Assembly: GCF_022569295.1 (NCBI RefSeq)
Contig: NZ_JAKFIA010000001.1
Span: 1,689,001 to 1,753,000, forward strand
Length of the DNA: 64,000 nt
Direction of reading: 5' to 3'
From: Pedomonas mirosovicensis
GTDB lineage: Bacteria; Pseudomonadota; Alphaproteobacteria; Sphingomonadales; Sphingomonadaceae
Each line of letters starts with the position of its first letter. The first letter of the stretch is position 1. This document shows positions 29,299-40,938 of the stretch, piece by piece. The notes under the pieces are model-generated. The model was not told where the DNA came from. It searched no databases and saw only the letters and a program-made list of their open reading frames with translations. Both the position numbers and the translations under genes were made by a program.

Positions 29299-30336
29299 GT
29301 GTCGCAACCGGCGCAAAACCGCGCTCGCCAGGGCGCCGTCCGTCTTGGAATGAGCGGCGCAAAGGTTTATGTGGGGTGCATGAACAAGCCAGAACTTCTT
29401 TCGGCCGGCGGCCGTCCGGTCCTGCGTAAGCCCGAGTGGCTGAGGGTCAAGGCACCAACCTCGCAGGAGGTGGCGGAGACTCGCCAGCTCATGCGACGGC
29501 TGAAGCTCCACACGGTGTGCGAGGAAGCCGCCTGTCCGAACCTGGGCGAGTGCTGGAAGCAGAAGCACGCGACCGTGATGATCCTGGGCGACACCTGCAC
29601 CCGGGCCTGCGCCTTCTGCAACGTGAAGACCGGCATGCCGCGCCCCGTCGACCCGATGGAGCCCGCTCACGTGGCCGAGGTCGCGGTGGAGATGGGGCTG
29701 GAGCACATCGTCATCACCTCGGTCGACCGGGATGACCTGCCCGACGGCGGCGCGAACCAGTTCGTCCGCGTCATCGAGGAGCTTCGCAAGCGCGCGCCGG
29801 GCACCACCATCGAGATCCTGACGCCCGATTTCCGCAACAAGATGCAGACGGCGGTCGAGCGGATCGTCGCGGCCCGGCCGGATGTCTACAACCACAATCT
29901 GGAAACCGTGCCGAGGCTCTATCCCACCATCCGGCCCGGCGCGCGCTACTACCATAGCTTGCGCCTTCTGGAGACGGTGAAGAAGCTGGACCCCTCCATC
30001 TTCACCAAGTCCGGCATCATGGTCGGGCTGGGCGAGGAGCGGCTGGAGGTCCATCAGGTGATGGACGACATGCGCTCGGCCGATATCGACTTCCTCACCA
30101 TCGGCCAGTATCTCCAGCCGACGCCCAGGCACGCCAAGGTGGAGCAGTTCGTCACGCCGCAGGAATTCAACGCCTATGCCAGCATGGCCAAGGCCAAGGG
30201 CTTCCTTCTGGTGTCGTCGAGCCCGCTGACGCGGTCGAGCTACCACGCGGGGGCGGATTTCGCCCGGTTGAAGGCGGCCCGGCTCGAGAAGCTGGCCCAG
30301 GAACGGGATGGGGCTGGGCGCGGTAAGGGCGCCTGA
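29299..30336 (+). CDS. lipA: Lipoyl synthase
   Basis: A 345-residue radical SAM enzyme that inserts sulfur into octanoyl groups on lipoyl domains. Both cluster motifs are intact: [12 protein letters not shown] (auxiliary 4Fe-4S) and CTRACAFC (radical SAM). [19 protein letters not shown] and [17 protein letters not shown] are typical. The GTG at 29299 has GGAGG at ideal spacing, but it gives about 45 residues before the conserved [11 protein letters not shown]; the ATG at 29380 would give the more usual length. Its clients PdhB and PdhC are encoded upstream. The stop overlaps the next start (TGATG). Confidence 0.95.
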   Translation: MSQPAQNRARQGAVRLGMSGAKVYVGCMNKPELLSAGGRPVLRKPEWLRVKAPTSQEVAETRQLMRRLKLHTVCEEAACPNLGECWKQKHATVMILGDTCTRACAFCNVKTGMPRPVDPMEPAHVAEVAVEMGLEHIVITSVDRDDLPDGGANQFVRVIEELRKRAPGTTIEILTPDFRNKMQTAVERIVAARPDVYNHNLETVPRLYPTIRPGARYYHSLRLLETVKKLDPSIFTKSGIMVGLGEERLEVHQVMDDMRSADIDFLTIGQYLQPTPRHAKVEQFVTPQEFNAYASMAKAKGFLLVSSSPLTRSSYHAGADFARLKAARLEKLAQERDGAGRGKGA

Positions 30337-30818
30337 TGCCTCGCCATGTCGAGAAGCGCGTTCTGCCCTACACCCGCGAGCAGTTGTTTGATCTGGTCGC
30401 GGATGTAGGCGCTTACCCGCAGTTTCTGCCCTGGGTGATGGGCTGCCGGGTCCGCTCGAGGACGCCCGAGTTGCTGGTGGCCGATCTCATGGTCGGCTTC
30501 AAGGTGTTTCGGGAGACCTTCACGTCGAAGGTGACGCTCGATCGGCCGAACCGCATCCACGTTGATTACGTGAACGGTCCGCTCAAGTACCTGCACAACG
30601 ACTGGACGTTCACCGAAGCCGGGGAGAAGGCGACGGCCATCGACTTCTTCGTCGACTTCGAGTTCAAGAACCGCCTGTTCGAGAGCATGGCCGGCGCCGT
30701 GTTCCATGAGGCGGTCAAGCGCATGGTCACGGCGTTCGAGAAGCGCGCGGCTGCCGTTTACGGCGCGGGCGGGGATTCTTCCGGCATCAACAAGTCGAGC
30801 GCCACGCGCACCGCCTGA
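30336..30818 (+). CDS. SRPBCC/COQ10-START family protein (RatA-like)
   Basis: 160 residues. YTREQLFDLVADVGAYPQFLPWV and DLMVGFKVFRETFTSKV mark the polyketide-cyclase/COQ10 START fold, which binds hydrophobic ligands. Bacterial relatives include ubiquinone-binding COQ10 and the ribosome-associated RatA. The gene follows lipA with a 1-base overlap, a conserved alphaproteobacterial arrangement. I cannot decide between ubiquinone chaperone and RatA-like roles. The 3' end overlaps the convergent cinA by 61 bases, so the last 20 or so residues share DNA with it. Confidence 0.82.
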   Translation: MPRHVEKRVLPYTREQLFDLVADVGAYPQFLPWVMGCRVRSRTPELLVADLMVGFKVFRETFTSKVTLDRPNRIHVDYVNGPLKYLHNDWTFTEAGEKATAIDFFVDFEFKNRLFESMAGAVFHEAVKRMVTAFEKRAAAVYGAGGDSSGINKSSATRTA

Positions 30819-31276
30819 AGGCGGATCTCGTCCCGGCCGAGCTCGGGGTCGAAGAAACGGGTGTCGGCCACGGCGTTCTCCGGGTCGTCGCCGCGGCGGG
30901 CCAGCGCGAACACCACCATGCCCACCGGCTTCATCTCGCTGCCGCCGCCGGGGCCGGCGATGCCGGTCACGCCCACGGCCACGTCGGCGTTGGACTTGAG
31001 CAGCGCGCCATGGGCGATGGCCCAGGCCACCGCGACGGACACCGCGCCGAACGTCTCCAGCACGTCGAGGCTGACGCCCAGCGTCTCCATCTTCGCTTCG
31101 TTGGAATAGACCACGAAACCCCGGTCCAGCACGTCGGACGAGCCGGGAACGTCGGTCAGGGCCGCGGCCACCAGACCTCCGGTGCAGGATTCCGCCGTTG
31201 CGACGCGCAAGCCCCGCGCCCGGCAGGCTTCAATGACGGCCTGGGCCTTGGCGGAGATGTCATCGGGAAACAGCAT
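30758..31276 (-). CDS. CinA C-terminal domain protein (NMN amidohydrolase)
   Basis: 172 residues, a stand-alone CinA C-terminal (PncC) domain: VATAESCTGGLVAAALTDVPGSS at the N-terminus and GVTGIAGPGGGSEMKPVGMV in the core. PncC deamidates nicotinamide mononucleotide in NAD recycling. Convergent with the RatA-like gene, with a 61-base overlap of the 3' ends, and placed between lipA and ispDF as in many Alphaproteobacteria. Confidence 0.88.
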   Translation of the reverse strand: MLFPDDISAKAQAVIEACRARGLRVATAESCTGGLVAAALTDVPGSSDVLDRGFVVYSNEAKMETLGVSLDVLETFGAVSVAVAWAIAHGALLKSNADVAVGVTGIAGPGGGSEMKPVGMVVFALARRGDDPENAVADTRFFDPELGRDEIRLQAVRVALDLLMPEESPPAP

Positions 31277-31447
31277 GTCATGCCTTTCTGTCCGAAAGCG
31301 ATGCGAGCCAGCTGGCCCTTTGGTCTGTCTTCCGCACGCCGCCCGCAGGCAGTGTCCGAAAGGCGGCTCTCCTAAAGCGGAATGCTTCGCAACGCAACTC
31401 GGGTTTGAAAACCCCGCCCATGCCTTGGCTTTGGCCTTAGCCTCGTC

Positions 31448-32631
31448 TCAACAGATCGGCAGGCGCACCGTCACCACCGCCTGCGCGGCGATGCCCTCCT
31501 GTCGGCCGGTGAAACCCAGTCCTTCGGTGGTGGTTGCTTTAACGCTGACGCGAGGCCCTGTCAGCCGCAGAATTTCCGCAACGCGCGCCGCCATCGCCGC
31601 CCGGTGCGGGCCCACCTTCGGCCGCTCGCACACCAGCGTCACGTCCACGTGCTCGATGATGCCGCCCTTGGCTTCCACCAGCGCGCGGGCATGGTCGAGG
31701 AACTTCCATGAAGGCGCGCCTTTCCATTGCGGGTCAGACGGGGGAAGTGCTGGCCGATGTCGCCTTCGCTGATGGCCCCCAGAATCGCGTCGGTGAGGGC
31801 ATGGAGCCCCACGTCCGCGTCCGAATGGCCGGCAAGGCTGCGGTCGTGCGGCACCTTGATCCCGCACAGCCACACGTGGTCGCCGGCGGCGAAGCGGTGA
31901 ACGTCGTAGCCGAAGCCGGAACGGAAGCTGGACATGCTCATCAGTATCTCGCCCGCCCGCTGCCAGTCGCCCGGCAGCGTTACCTTGATGTTGCGCTCAT
32001 CGCCCTCAACCAGCGCGACCTCGTGGCCTTGCGCCTTGAGGACGCCGGTATCGTCCGTGAAGCTCTCATTGCCTGCGGCATGGGCCGCCCGGTGGGCCGC
32101 CAGCAGCGGCTCGAAGCGGAAGCACTGGGGCGTTTGCACCCGCCACAGCCCCTCCCGAGAGACGGCATCGCCCTGGCGCAGCCAGCCGTCCTGGCCGGGT
32201 TCCTCGCGGCACAGGGTGTCGACCACCGGCAGGGCGGGGGTTGCCCCCGGCGCGTTCTCCAGCGCCGCCAGCAGCCGGTCGATGAGCCCGTGCGTCACGA
32301 ACGGCCGGGCGGCGTCGTGGATGAGGATGCGCTGCGCGCCGCCCTCAAGCGCAATGGCCTCCAGCCCGCGCCGCACCGACTCCTGCCGGGTTGCGCCGCC
32401 GATGATGGGCGCGCCCACATCAAGGCCGTCCGCGGCCTCGCGGAAGGCGGCCTCGTCGTCGGCGTGGATGACCACGCGCACCGCATCGATGGCAGGATGG
32501 GCGCTAAGGCGCTCCAGCGACCAGCGCACCAGCGGCTTGCCGCCGAGCGCGCAGTACTGTTTCGGCTTGTCTGCGCCGCTGCGGGACCCGCGCCCCGCCG
32601 CGACGATAAGGGCTATGGTTTGGTACGTCAT
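31448..32631 (-). CDS. ispDF: Bifunctional IspD/IspF, split by a one-base frameshift
   Basis: The fused isoprenoid enzyme has IspD at the N-terminus ([19 protein letters not shown], about residues 1-230) and IspF after it ([39 protein letters not shown]). After GDIGQHFP the frame is wrong; the correct continuation [20 protein letters not shown] lies in another frame and runs to the stop at 31448. One base is missing from a G run (plus strand) at 31740-31744, where six would restore a full protein. The MEP pathway is normally essential, so a sequencing or assembly error is the best explanation. As written, the last part of IspF would not be made. Confidence 0.85.
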
Positions 32632-32779
32632 GCCGCGCCCTTATTACGGTATGCCCGGCTTGGCAAACAACCGTCTCTCGTGTAGATCGAGTGCCTGTTT
32701 TTTGTGCAATGGCCGGGTGGTTGTCGTTAAGCGTGCCGTGCCCTGGTCATTTGCTGTGCAAAGCGGACCCCGAGAACCC

Positions 32780-33778
32780 ATGCAGAAGCTCAAGCCCATC
32801 AAAGTCGGCCCCGTTGAGATTGCGAGTCCCGTAATCCTTGCGCCCATGACCGGCGTGAGCGACCTGCCGTTCCGCAAGCTGGTGAAGCGCTATGGCGCGG
32901 GCCTCACCGTCACCGAGATGGTGGCGTCGGAGGCCATGGTGCGCGCCACCCGCCAGTGCATGCTGAAGGTCGCCTGGGCGCCGGAGGAAGAGCCCGTCTC
33001 CATGCAGCTGGTCGGCACTGACCCCGCCATCATGGCCGAGGCGGCGAAGCTCAACGAGGATCAGGGCGCAGCCATCATCGACATCAACATGGGCTGCCCG
33101 GTGAAGAAGGTGGTCAACGGCTGGGCGGGCTCGGCGCTGATGCGCGACCTCGACCACGCGACGAAGATCGTGGAAAGCGTGGTGAAGGCGGTGAAGGTGC
33201 CCGTCACCCTCAAGATGCGGATGGGCTGGGATCACAACTCCCTTAACGCGCCCGAACTCGCCCGTCGGGCGGAGGACGTGGGCGTGCAGATGATTACCGT
33301 CCACGGCCGCACCCGCAACCAGATGTATTCCGGCACGGCGGACTGGGCCTTCATCCGCCGCGTGAAGGAAGCGGTCAAAGTGCCCGTCATCGCCAATGGC
33401 GACATCAATGAGTACGACGACTGCACGGCGGCGCTAGAGCAGTCCGGCGCGGACGGCATCATGATCGGGCGCGGCACCTATGGCCGCCCGTGGTTCATCG
33501 CCCATGCCATGCATTTCCTGGAGACCGGCATTCGCCTGCCCGAGCCGGATCTTGCCCACCAGTACGCCCTGGTGCGCGAGCACTACAACATGATGATCGA
33601 GCATTACGACGAGCGCACCGGCGTCGGTATCGCCCGCAAGCATGTGGGCTGGTACACCAAGGGGCTGCGCGGCGGGGCGACCTTCCGCAACACCTTCAAC
33701 TTCATCCCGACACCGCAGGAAGCTCTTCAGGCCTTGGACGATTTCTACGCGCCGCTGCTGGAACGTCAGGCCGCATGA
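32780..33778 (+). CDS. dusB: tRNA-dihydrouridine synthase B
   Basis: A 332-residue flavoenzyme that reduces uridines in tRNA. Signatures are [41 protein letters not shown] (catalytic Cys), [14 protein letters not shown] and ANGDI followed by [11 protein letters not shown] longer frame is open upstream opposite ispD but is not real; the ATG at 32780 starts the known N-terminus. The stop overlaps the ntrB ATG (ATGA). The dusB-ntrB link is typical of Alphaproteobacteria and ties dusB to the Ntr transcript. Confidence 0.95.
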   Translation: MQKLKPIKVGPVEIASPVILAPMTGVSDLPFRKLVKRYGAGLTVTEMVASEAMVRATRQCMLKVAWAPEEEPVSMQLVGTDPAIMAEAAKLNEDQGAAIIDINMGCPVKKVVNGWAGSALMRDLDHATKIVESVVKAVKVPVTLKMRMGWDHNSLNAPELARRAEDVGVQMITVHGRTRNQMYSGTADWAFIRRVKEAVKVPVIANGDINEYDDCTAALEQSGADGIMIGRGTYGRPWFIAHAMHFLETGIRLPEPDLAHQYALVREHYNMMIEHYDERTGVGIARKHVGWYTKGLRGGATFRNTFNFIPTPQEALQALDDFYAPLLERQAA

Positions 33779-34905
33779 TCGAGCGCGTTCCGGTCATCGC
33801 TGCGGCCCGGCGTCGCCAGCCCAGGACTCCCTCGGCGGCGCTGCTGCTCGATATCGTCAATACCCTGCCGGGGCCGGTGCTGTGCTTTGATGAGAATGGC
33901 GTGGTGCGCTTCGCCAACACGGCGGCGGAAGACTTCTTCAACATGTCGGCGCTGATGCTGGAGGAGCGGGGGCTCACCCACGTGCTGCCGGCGGACAGCT
34001 CGCTGCTCGCCCTGCTGGAGGAGGCGCGCCAGCAGCAGTCCTCGTTTGCGGGCCACGCGGTGGAGTTGGCCTTCATCGGCGGCGGGCAGGTGGTGGCGGA
34101 TATCTCCGTGACGCCCCTGGCCGAACAGCCGGGCTGGCTGCTGCTCATGCTCCAGTCCCGCTCCATCACCCAGCTCATCGACCGCCATCTCACCCACCAG
34201 GGCGCGGCCCGCTCGGTGGTGGGCGTCGCCGCCATGCTGGCGCACGAGATCAAGAACCCGCTCTCCGGCATTCGCGGCGCGGCGCAATTGCTGGAGGACG
34301 GGGCGGATGAGGGCAGCCAGGAGCTGACCCGCCTCATCTGCGCCGAGGTAGACCGCATCCGCGCACTCGTCGACCGGATGGAAGGCTTTACCGACACCCG
34401 GCCGATGGAGCGCCAGCCGGAGAACATCCACCAGATCCTCGGCCATGTGCGTCGCATCGCCGAGAACGGCTTTGCGAAAAATCTCACCATCCGCGAGCGC
34501 TACGATCCGTCCCTGCCGCCGGTTCTCGCCAACAGGGACCGGCTGGTGCAGGTGTTCCTCAACCTCGTCAAGAACGCGGCGGAAGCAGCGGGCGAGGGCG
34601 GGGAAATCCAGCTCACCACCGCGTACCGGCACGGCGTCAAGATGGCGCTGCGCGGCGCCAAGAGCCGCATCTCCCTGCCGCTGGAGATTTGCGTCATCGA
34701 CAGCGGCCCCGGCGCGCCGCCGGAACTGGCCGACCACATGTTCGAGCCCTTCGTCTCCACCAAGCCCAACGGCTCCGGCCTCGGGCTGGCGCTGGTGGCC
34801 AAGGTGATCGGCGATCACGGCGGCGTCATCGAATACGAACGCCAGGCCGAGCCGCCCCGCACCATCTTCCGCATTCTTCTGCCGCTTGCATCGGACGTAG
34901 CATGA
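33775..34905 (+). CDS. ntrB: Nitrogen regulation sensor kinase NtrB
   Basis: A 376-residue soluble histidine kinase. PAS-like region at residues about 25-130, H-box [20 protein letters not shown] with His157, N-box [10 protein letters not shown]-boxes [10 protein letters not shown] and GSGLGLALV. It phosphorylates NtrC according to PII status. No membrane segment, as expected. It overlaps dusB upstream and ntrC downstream by 4 bases each, so the three are coupled. Confidence 0.95.
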   Translation: MIERVPVIAAARRRQPRTPSAALLLDIVNTLPGPVLCFDENGVVRFANTAAEDFFNMSALMLEERGLTHVLPADSSLLALLEEARQQQSSFAGHAVELAFIGGGQVVADISVTPLAEQPGWLLLMLQSRSITQLIDRHLTHQGAARSVVGVAAMLAHEIKNPLSGIRGAAQLLEDGADEGSQELTRLICAEVDRIRALVDRMEGFTDTRPMERQPENIHQILGHVRRIAENGFAKNLTIRERYDPSLPPVLANRDRLVQVFLNLVKNAAEAAGEGGEIQLTTAYRHGVKMALRGAKSRISLPLEICVIDSGPGAPPELADHMFEPFVSTKPNGSGLGLALVAKVIGDHGGVIEYERQAEPPRTIFRILLPLASDVA

Positions 34906-36368
34906 CCGACACCGCCACCATTCTTGTTGCCGACGACGATGAGGCGATCCGCACCGTGCTGCGTCAGGCGCTGGTGCGTGCGGGCCATGAGGTGAAGACC
35001 ACCGATACCGCCGCTGGGCTCTGGAAGTGGGTGGAGGACGGGCTGGGCGATGTCATCATCACGGACGTGGTGATGCCGGATGAAAGCGGGCTCGACCTGC
35101 TGCCCCGCATTGCAGCCCGCCGGCCGGACTTGCCCGTCATCGTCATGAGCGCGCAGAACACGCTGGCAACCGCCGTCAAGGCGACGGAGCGCGGCGCATT
35201 CGAGTATCTGCCGAAACCCTTCGATATCAATGAACTGAAGGGCGTCGTTCAGAGCGCGATCGAGCGCATCCGCTCCGGCCGGGCGACCGCCCGGCGCGAG
35301 GCCGAGCAGCAGCCGGAAGACGAGCTGCCGATGATCGGCCGCTCTGCGGTGATGCAGGAAGTCTACCGCACCATGGCGCGGGTGATCCCGACCGACCTGA
35401 CGGTGATGATCCTTGGCGAATCCGGCACCGGCAAGGAGCTGGTCGCCCGCGCCCTGCATGAGCTTGGCAGTCGCCGCAACGGGCCGTTCGTCGCCGTCAA
35501 CATGGCGGCCATCCCGCGGGAGCTGATCGAATCCGAGCTCTTCGGCCACGAGCGCGGGGCCTTCACCGGGGCCTCCAACCGCTCCATCGGCCGGTTCGAG
35601 CAGGCCCAGGGCGGAACCCTGTTCCTGGATGAGATCGGCGACATGCCCATCGACGCCCAGACCCGCCTGCTCCGTGTGCTGCAGGAGGGGGAGTACACCC
35701 TCGTTGGCGGCCAGAAGGCCAAGCGGGCGGATGTTCGCATCATCTCCGCCACAAATAAGGACCTGCGAAAGCTCATCGAGGCCGGGCGTTTCCGCGAGGA
35801 TCTCTACTACCGCCTCAACGTCGTCCCCGTCCGCCTGCCGCCCCTGCGGCTGCGCGCTGACGACATCCCCGAGCTTGCCCGCCACTTCCTCGACATGGCG
35901 CACCGCGAGGGCCTGCCGCTCCGCACGCTCGACAAGTCCGCCGTTGATTGGCTGCGCCAGTATTCGTGGCCCGGCAACGTGCGCGAGCTGGAGAACCTCA
36001 TGCGTCGCCTCGCGGCGCTCGCCCGCGATGACGTGATTACCGCTGGCGCCATCGAGGTGGAGCTGAAGGAAAGCCTTGCCGAACCCGAACAGTTCCAGTC
36101 CGTGCCGCAGGCCGGGCAGGGGCTGGCCGAGTCGGTGGAGCAGCATCTGGCCCGCTACTTCGCCACCTTCGGGCAGGACCTGCCGCCCGATGGCCTCTAT
36201 GACCGCATCATTCAGGAGGTCGAGCGCCCGCTGCTGCTCATGTCGCTGGCCGCCACCCGCGGCAACCAGATCCGCGCCGCCAAGCTGCTCGGCCTCAACC
36301 GCAATACCCTCCGCAAGAAGCTGAGCGATCTCGGCATCAACGCGGCGACGCTCAAGCGGGTGAGATAA
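34902..36368 (+). CDS. ntrC: Nitrogen regulation response regulator NtrC
   Basis: 488 residues. Receiver domain with phospho-acceptor Asp55 in [15 protein letters not shown]+ domain with Walker A GESGTGKE, intact sigma54-contact loop GAFTGA, and a C-terminal Fis-type helix-turn-helix ([19 protein letters not shown]). It activates sigma54 promoters under nitrogen limitation. It overlaps ntrB by 4 bases. Confidence 0.96.
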   Translation: MTDTATILVADDDEAIRTVLRQALVRAGHEVKTTDTAAGLWKWVEDGLGDVIITDVVMPDESGLDLLPRIAARRPDLPVIVMSAQNTLATAVKATERGAFEYLPKPFDINELKGVVQSAIERIRSGRATARREAEQQPEDELPMIGRSAVMQEVYRTMARVIPTDLTVMILGESGTGKELVARALHELGSRRNGPFVAVNMAAIPRELIESELFGHERGAFTGASNRSIGRFEQAQGGTLFLDEIGDMPIDAQTRLLRVLQEGEYTLVGGQKAKRADVRIISATNKDLRKLIEAGRFREDLYYRLNVVPVRLPPLRLRADDIPELARHFLDMAHREGLPLRTLDKSAVDWLRQYSWPGNVRELENLMRRLAALARDDVITAGAIEVELKESLAEPEQFQSVPQAGQGLAESVEQHLARYFATFGQDLPPDGLYDRIIQEVERPLLLMSLAATRGNQIRAAKLLGLNRNTLRKKLSDLGINAATLKRVR

Positions 36369-36746
36369 CTCTGGTTGAGGCCGGTTGAGGAAAGACGGGT
36401 TTGCAGGAGGAGCCCCGTGCGCGCAGGCGCAAGGGCCACGGCGGCCAGAAGGCCAGGGAGCAGGGCGCTGGCCCGGCCCACGGGTTTCAGAGAGCTCATG
36501 CAATCTCCCGCTGTTAGCCGGGCGAACGGTAGCATGCAGTTGCGTTCGCGCAAGCGTGGGTAGAATGGTTGCAATAATCCCTTAATGCGGCCATGGTCGC
36601 GGAGGCAGGCTTCCCCGGAAGTCCGCCATTTTCCTGAGGCGCGCAGTTTCGGCTCGTCTTATTCTGCTGCGCGTGTGCAACACTGTATTTGAACTGCCAC
36701 GCTTTCACGTTAGAGTGCTGCATTGGTTCATCGTCCTTGGCAGAGC
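36369..36746. other. 378-base gap between ntrC and ntrY
   Basis: No supported gene. Short minus-strand frames overlap the flanking genes and lack motifs. There is a GGCGGACTT/AAGCCTGCC-like imperfect hairpin near 36598-36625. The ntrY promoter must lie here, but I cannot place it. Confidence 0.45.
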
Positions 36747-39002
36747 ATGATCTCTCTCTCCCAGCCAATCCGACGTTGGCGCATCCGGCGCCGCCAGTTC
36801 GACCAGTGGGCCGCTGAGGCCAATCTCTGGCCGAAGCTGGAGGTAGGGTTGGCCGCCCTCACGCTCATCATTGGCGTGGGGAGTTACTTCACCCTCTCCA
36901 ACCAGGCGACGGTGGTGCGGATCAACTCGCCGCATCTGCTGACCTGGATCATCATTGCCAATGCCATTCCGCTCAGCATCGTCGCCTTCCTGGTGGTGCG
37001 GCGGCTGACCGTGCTGCTGGCGAACCGGCGGCGGGGGCTGGCGGGCTCTCAGTTGCACATCCGCCTCGTTGGCCTGTTTTCGATGGTCGCCATCATCCCG
37101 ACCGTGCTGGTCGTCGGCTTTGCCACCTACCTGTTCGATTCCGGCCTCCAGTTCTGGTTCTCCGACAGGGTACGCACCGTGCTCGACAATGCGGACCAGG
37201 TGGCGCAGGCCTATGTGCGCGAGAACCGGGACCGTATTCGCGGCGATCTTCTCGCCATGGCTGGCGATCTCAGCCGGCAGGCCCCGGTGCTGGGCCGCGA
37301 CGTGCAGGCGTTCACGGACGTGGTGCTGTGGCAGGCCTTGGCGCGTGATCTCACCGAGGCCATCGTCTTTCAGGTCGCGCCCGACCGGGCGATGGATGTG
37401 GTCAGCCGCATCAGCCTCGACCCCAACGTGACGACCGCCCGTCTGCCGGAAGATGCGGTCAACCGAGCGGCGACCGGCAACGTGGTGGTGATCGAGGGGC
37501 GGGGCGAGGACAACAACCGCGTCCAGGCGCTTATCCGGCTGGACGGCTACAAGAACACCTTCCTCTACGTCAGCCGCAAGGCGAGCCCGCAGGTGCTCGA
37601 TCAGGTAGCGCGCACCCAGTCCGCCCTGTCTGACTACCGCCAGCTGGTGCAGCGCCGCAACGACTTGCAGCTGCGCTTCAACATCATCCTGGTCGTCATC
37701 TCGCTGCTCATCCTGCTCATTTCCATGTGGGCGGCGCTGTGGCTGGCCAACCGTCTGGTGGCTCCCATTGGCCGGCTCGTCCGCGCGGCGGATCGGGTGG
37801 GCCGGGGCGACCTTACCGTGCGTGTGCCGGTGCGCGGCAGTCCCGATGAGTTCGGCGTGCTCGCCCGCGCCTTCAACCGCATGACCACCCAGCTTGAGGC
37901 GCAGACCAGTGCGCTCGTGGCCGCCAATACCCAGCTCGACCAGCGCCGCCGCTTCACCGAGGCGGTGCTCTCCGGCGTGTCGGCGGGCGTGCTCGGCGTG
38001 TCGGCGGAGGGGCGGGTGACACTGCCCAACCGCTCCGCGGCAATCCTTCTGGAGACGGAGGAGGCCAGCCTCTCCGGCCGGCCGCTCAGTCAGGTGGCGC
38101 CGGAGCTGGCGCCGCTGCTTGACGAGGCGCGCCAGTCGCCCGATCGCAACGCCAGCGGCCAGATCGCGGTGCGTCGCGGTCATGTGCACCGCACGCTGAT
38201 GGCACAGGTCAGCCCGGAGACGCGCGGCGGCGAACTGGCGGGTTGGGTCATCACCTTCGACGACATCACCCAGCAGCTGGCGGATCAGCGCCGCGCGGCC
38301 TGGTCGGATGTGGCCCGGCGCATCGCCCACGAGATCAAGAACCCGCTCACGCCCATCCAGCTGGCGGCGGAGCGGCTGCGGCGCAAGTATTTAAAAGAGA
38401 TCGAAAGCGATCCGCAGACCTTCTCCAACTGCACGGATACGATCATCCGGCAGGTGGGGGATCTGCGCCGCATGGTGGACGAGTTCTCGTCCTTTGCCCG
38501 GATGCCCAAGCCCGTGTTCCAGCCCGAGCCGGCGCTGGACATCATTCGCCAGGCCCTGTTCCTGCAGGAGGTGGCTCATACGGATGTCGCCTTCACGCTG
38601 GATGCGCCCGAGAACCTGCCCGTGATGGTGTGCGACCGTCGGCAGATCGGCCAGGCGCTTACCAATCTCATCAAGAATGCGGTGGAGGGCACCCAGGCCC
38701 GCCGCGACGAGGCGGGACCGGCATCGGGCTACCAGCCTGCCATTGCCGTCTCGGCGCGGATGGAGGGGTGCCTGCTTGCCATCGCCATTGAGGACAACGG
38801 CATCGGCTTCCCGCCGGAGCTGAAGAACCGGCTCACCGAGCCCTATGTCACCACCCGCGCCAAGGGCACGGGGCTGGGGCTCGCGATCGTGAAAAAGATT
38901 GTGGAGGACCATGAAGGCGCGCTCGAACTGCGCGATCGTCCTGAAGGGGGGGGCGATCGCATTCCTGCAGTTCGATCTCGCCGCATTGGCGTCGCTCGTT
39001 GA
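36747..39002 (+). CDS. ntrY: Sensor kinase NtrY, probable frameshift at C-terminus
   Basis: About 751 residues as read. Three membrane segments in the first 150 residues, a periplasmic domain, a further helix near 320, HAMP, a PAS-type region and a kinase core with [29 protein letters not shown] and GTGLGLAIV. The end is odd: after RPEGGG the text becomes DRIPAVRSRRIGVAR. Dropping one base from the eight-G run at 38946-38953 gives EGGAIAFLQFDLAALASLVE, the usual final strand of the ATPase domain, ending at 39066 inside ntrX. So the run is probably one G too long. It partners NtrX. Confidence 0.88.
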   Translation: MISLSQPIRRWRIRRRQFDQWAAEANLWPKLEVGLAALTLIIGVGSYFTLSNQATVVRINSPHLLTWIIIANAIPLSIVAFLVVRRLTVLLANRRRGLAGSQLHIRLVGLFSMVAIIPTVLVVGFATYLFDSGLQFWFSDRVRTVLDNADQVAQAYVRENRDRIRGDLLAMAGDLSRQAPVLGRDVQAFTDVVLWQALARDLTEAIVFQVAPDRAMDVVSRISLDPNVTTARLPEDAVNRAATGNVVVIEGRGEDNNRVQALIRLDGYKNTFLYVSRKASPQVLDQVARTQSALSDYRQLVQRRNDLQLRFNIILVVISLLILLISMWAALWLANRLVAPIGRLVRAADRVGRGDLTVRVPVRGSPDEFGVLARAFNRMTTQLEAQTSALVAANTQLDQRRRFTEAVLSGVSAGVLGVSAEGRVTLPNRSAAILLETEEASLSGRPLSQVAPELAPLLDEARQSPDRNASGQIAVRRGHVHRTLMAQVSPETRGGELAGWVITFDDITQQLADQRRAAWSDVARRIAHEIKNPLTPIQLAAERLRRKYLKEIESDPQTFSNCTDTIIRQVGDLRRMVDEFSSFARMPKPVFQPEPALDIIRQALFLQEVAHTDVAFTLDAPENLPVMVCDRRQIGQALTNLIKNAVEGTQARRDEAGPASGYQPAIAVSARMEGCLLAIAIEDNGIGFPPELKNRLTEPYVTTRAKGTGLGLAIVKKIVEDHEGALELRDRPEGGGDRIPAVRSRRIGVAR

Positions 39003-39055
39003 GGCGGGCGACGGAGCTGTCAGGAACCAGGGTGAGGATATAACAAGAGTGGGTC

Positions 39056-40456
<1,401 letters not shown>

Positions 40457-40678
40457 CGGAAGGGGTGGGCCAAATAGGGCTGGGCGCGGCCGTAATACAA
40501 CCATGCCGCAGGCGTTTTAGGTTGTGTTTCTTGGGCCGCGCTGCCATAGTTGACTAAGAAACCTCTAGCATAACAACTATCTAGCGTTTTCACTCGTAAT
40601 AATACGTAAGGTCCGTTCACGGTTGTTCCTGTGAGGGAGCAGCCGGGCGAACCCAAAAAGGAGCCAAGCGAGGGCTTA

Positions 40679-40930
40679 ATGGCGGAAAAACCAAACAACC
40701 TTCAGGACATTTTTCTGAACAATGTTCGTAAGAACAAAACGCCGGTGACGATGTTCTTGGTCAATGGCGTCAAGTTGCAAGGCGTGATTACCTGGTTCGA
40801 CAACTTCTCGGTTTTGCTGCGGCGCGATGGGCATTCGCAGCTCGTTTATAAACATGCCATCTCAACCGTCATGCCGGCCGCTCCGATCTCCCTGTTCGAG
40901 CAGGAAGGTCAGGCTGGCGAGGGAGCGTAA
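40679..40930 (+). CDS. hfq: RNA chaperone Hfq
   Basis: 83 residues: [40 protein letters not shown] and the Sm2 motif [10 protein letters not shown]. Hexameric RNA chaperone for small RNAs. The ATG at 40679 gives the standard N-terminus; the frame is open 16 codons earlier. hflX follows in the usual hfq-hflX order, 8 bases downstream. The 222-base gap before it likely contains the hfq promoter, with a TAATAAT near 40597. Confidence 0.97.
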   Translation: MAEKPNNLQDIFLNNVRKNKTPVTMFLVNGVKLQGVITWFDNFSVLLRRDGHSQLVYKHAISTVMPAAPISLFEQEGQAGEGA

Positions 40931-40938
40931 CGGTACCT

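Noticed and set aside
31934-32779. Long plus-strand frame fused to dusB
   Set aside because: It is antisense to ispD; the DusB domain starts only at 32780.
36212-36574. 120-codon minus-strand frame at the end of ntrC
   Set aside because: It lies mostly opposite the ntrC coding region and shows no domain; the hydrophobic part is short and has no matching stop.
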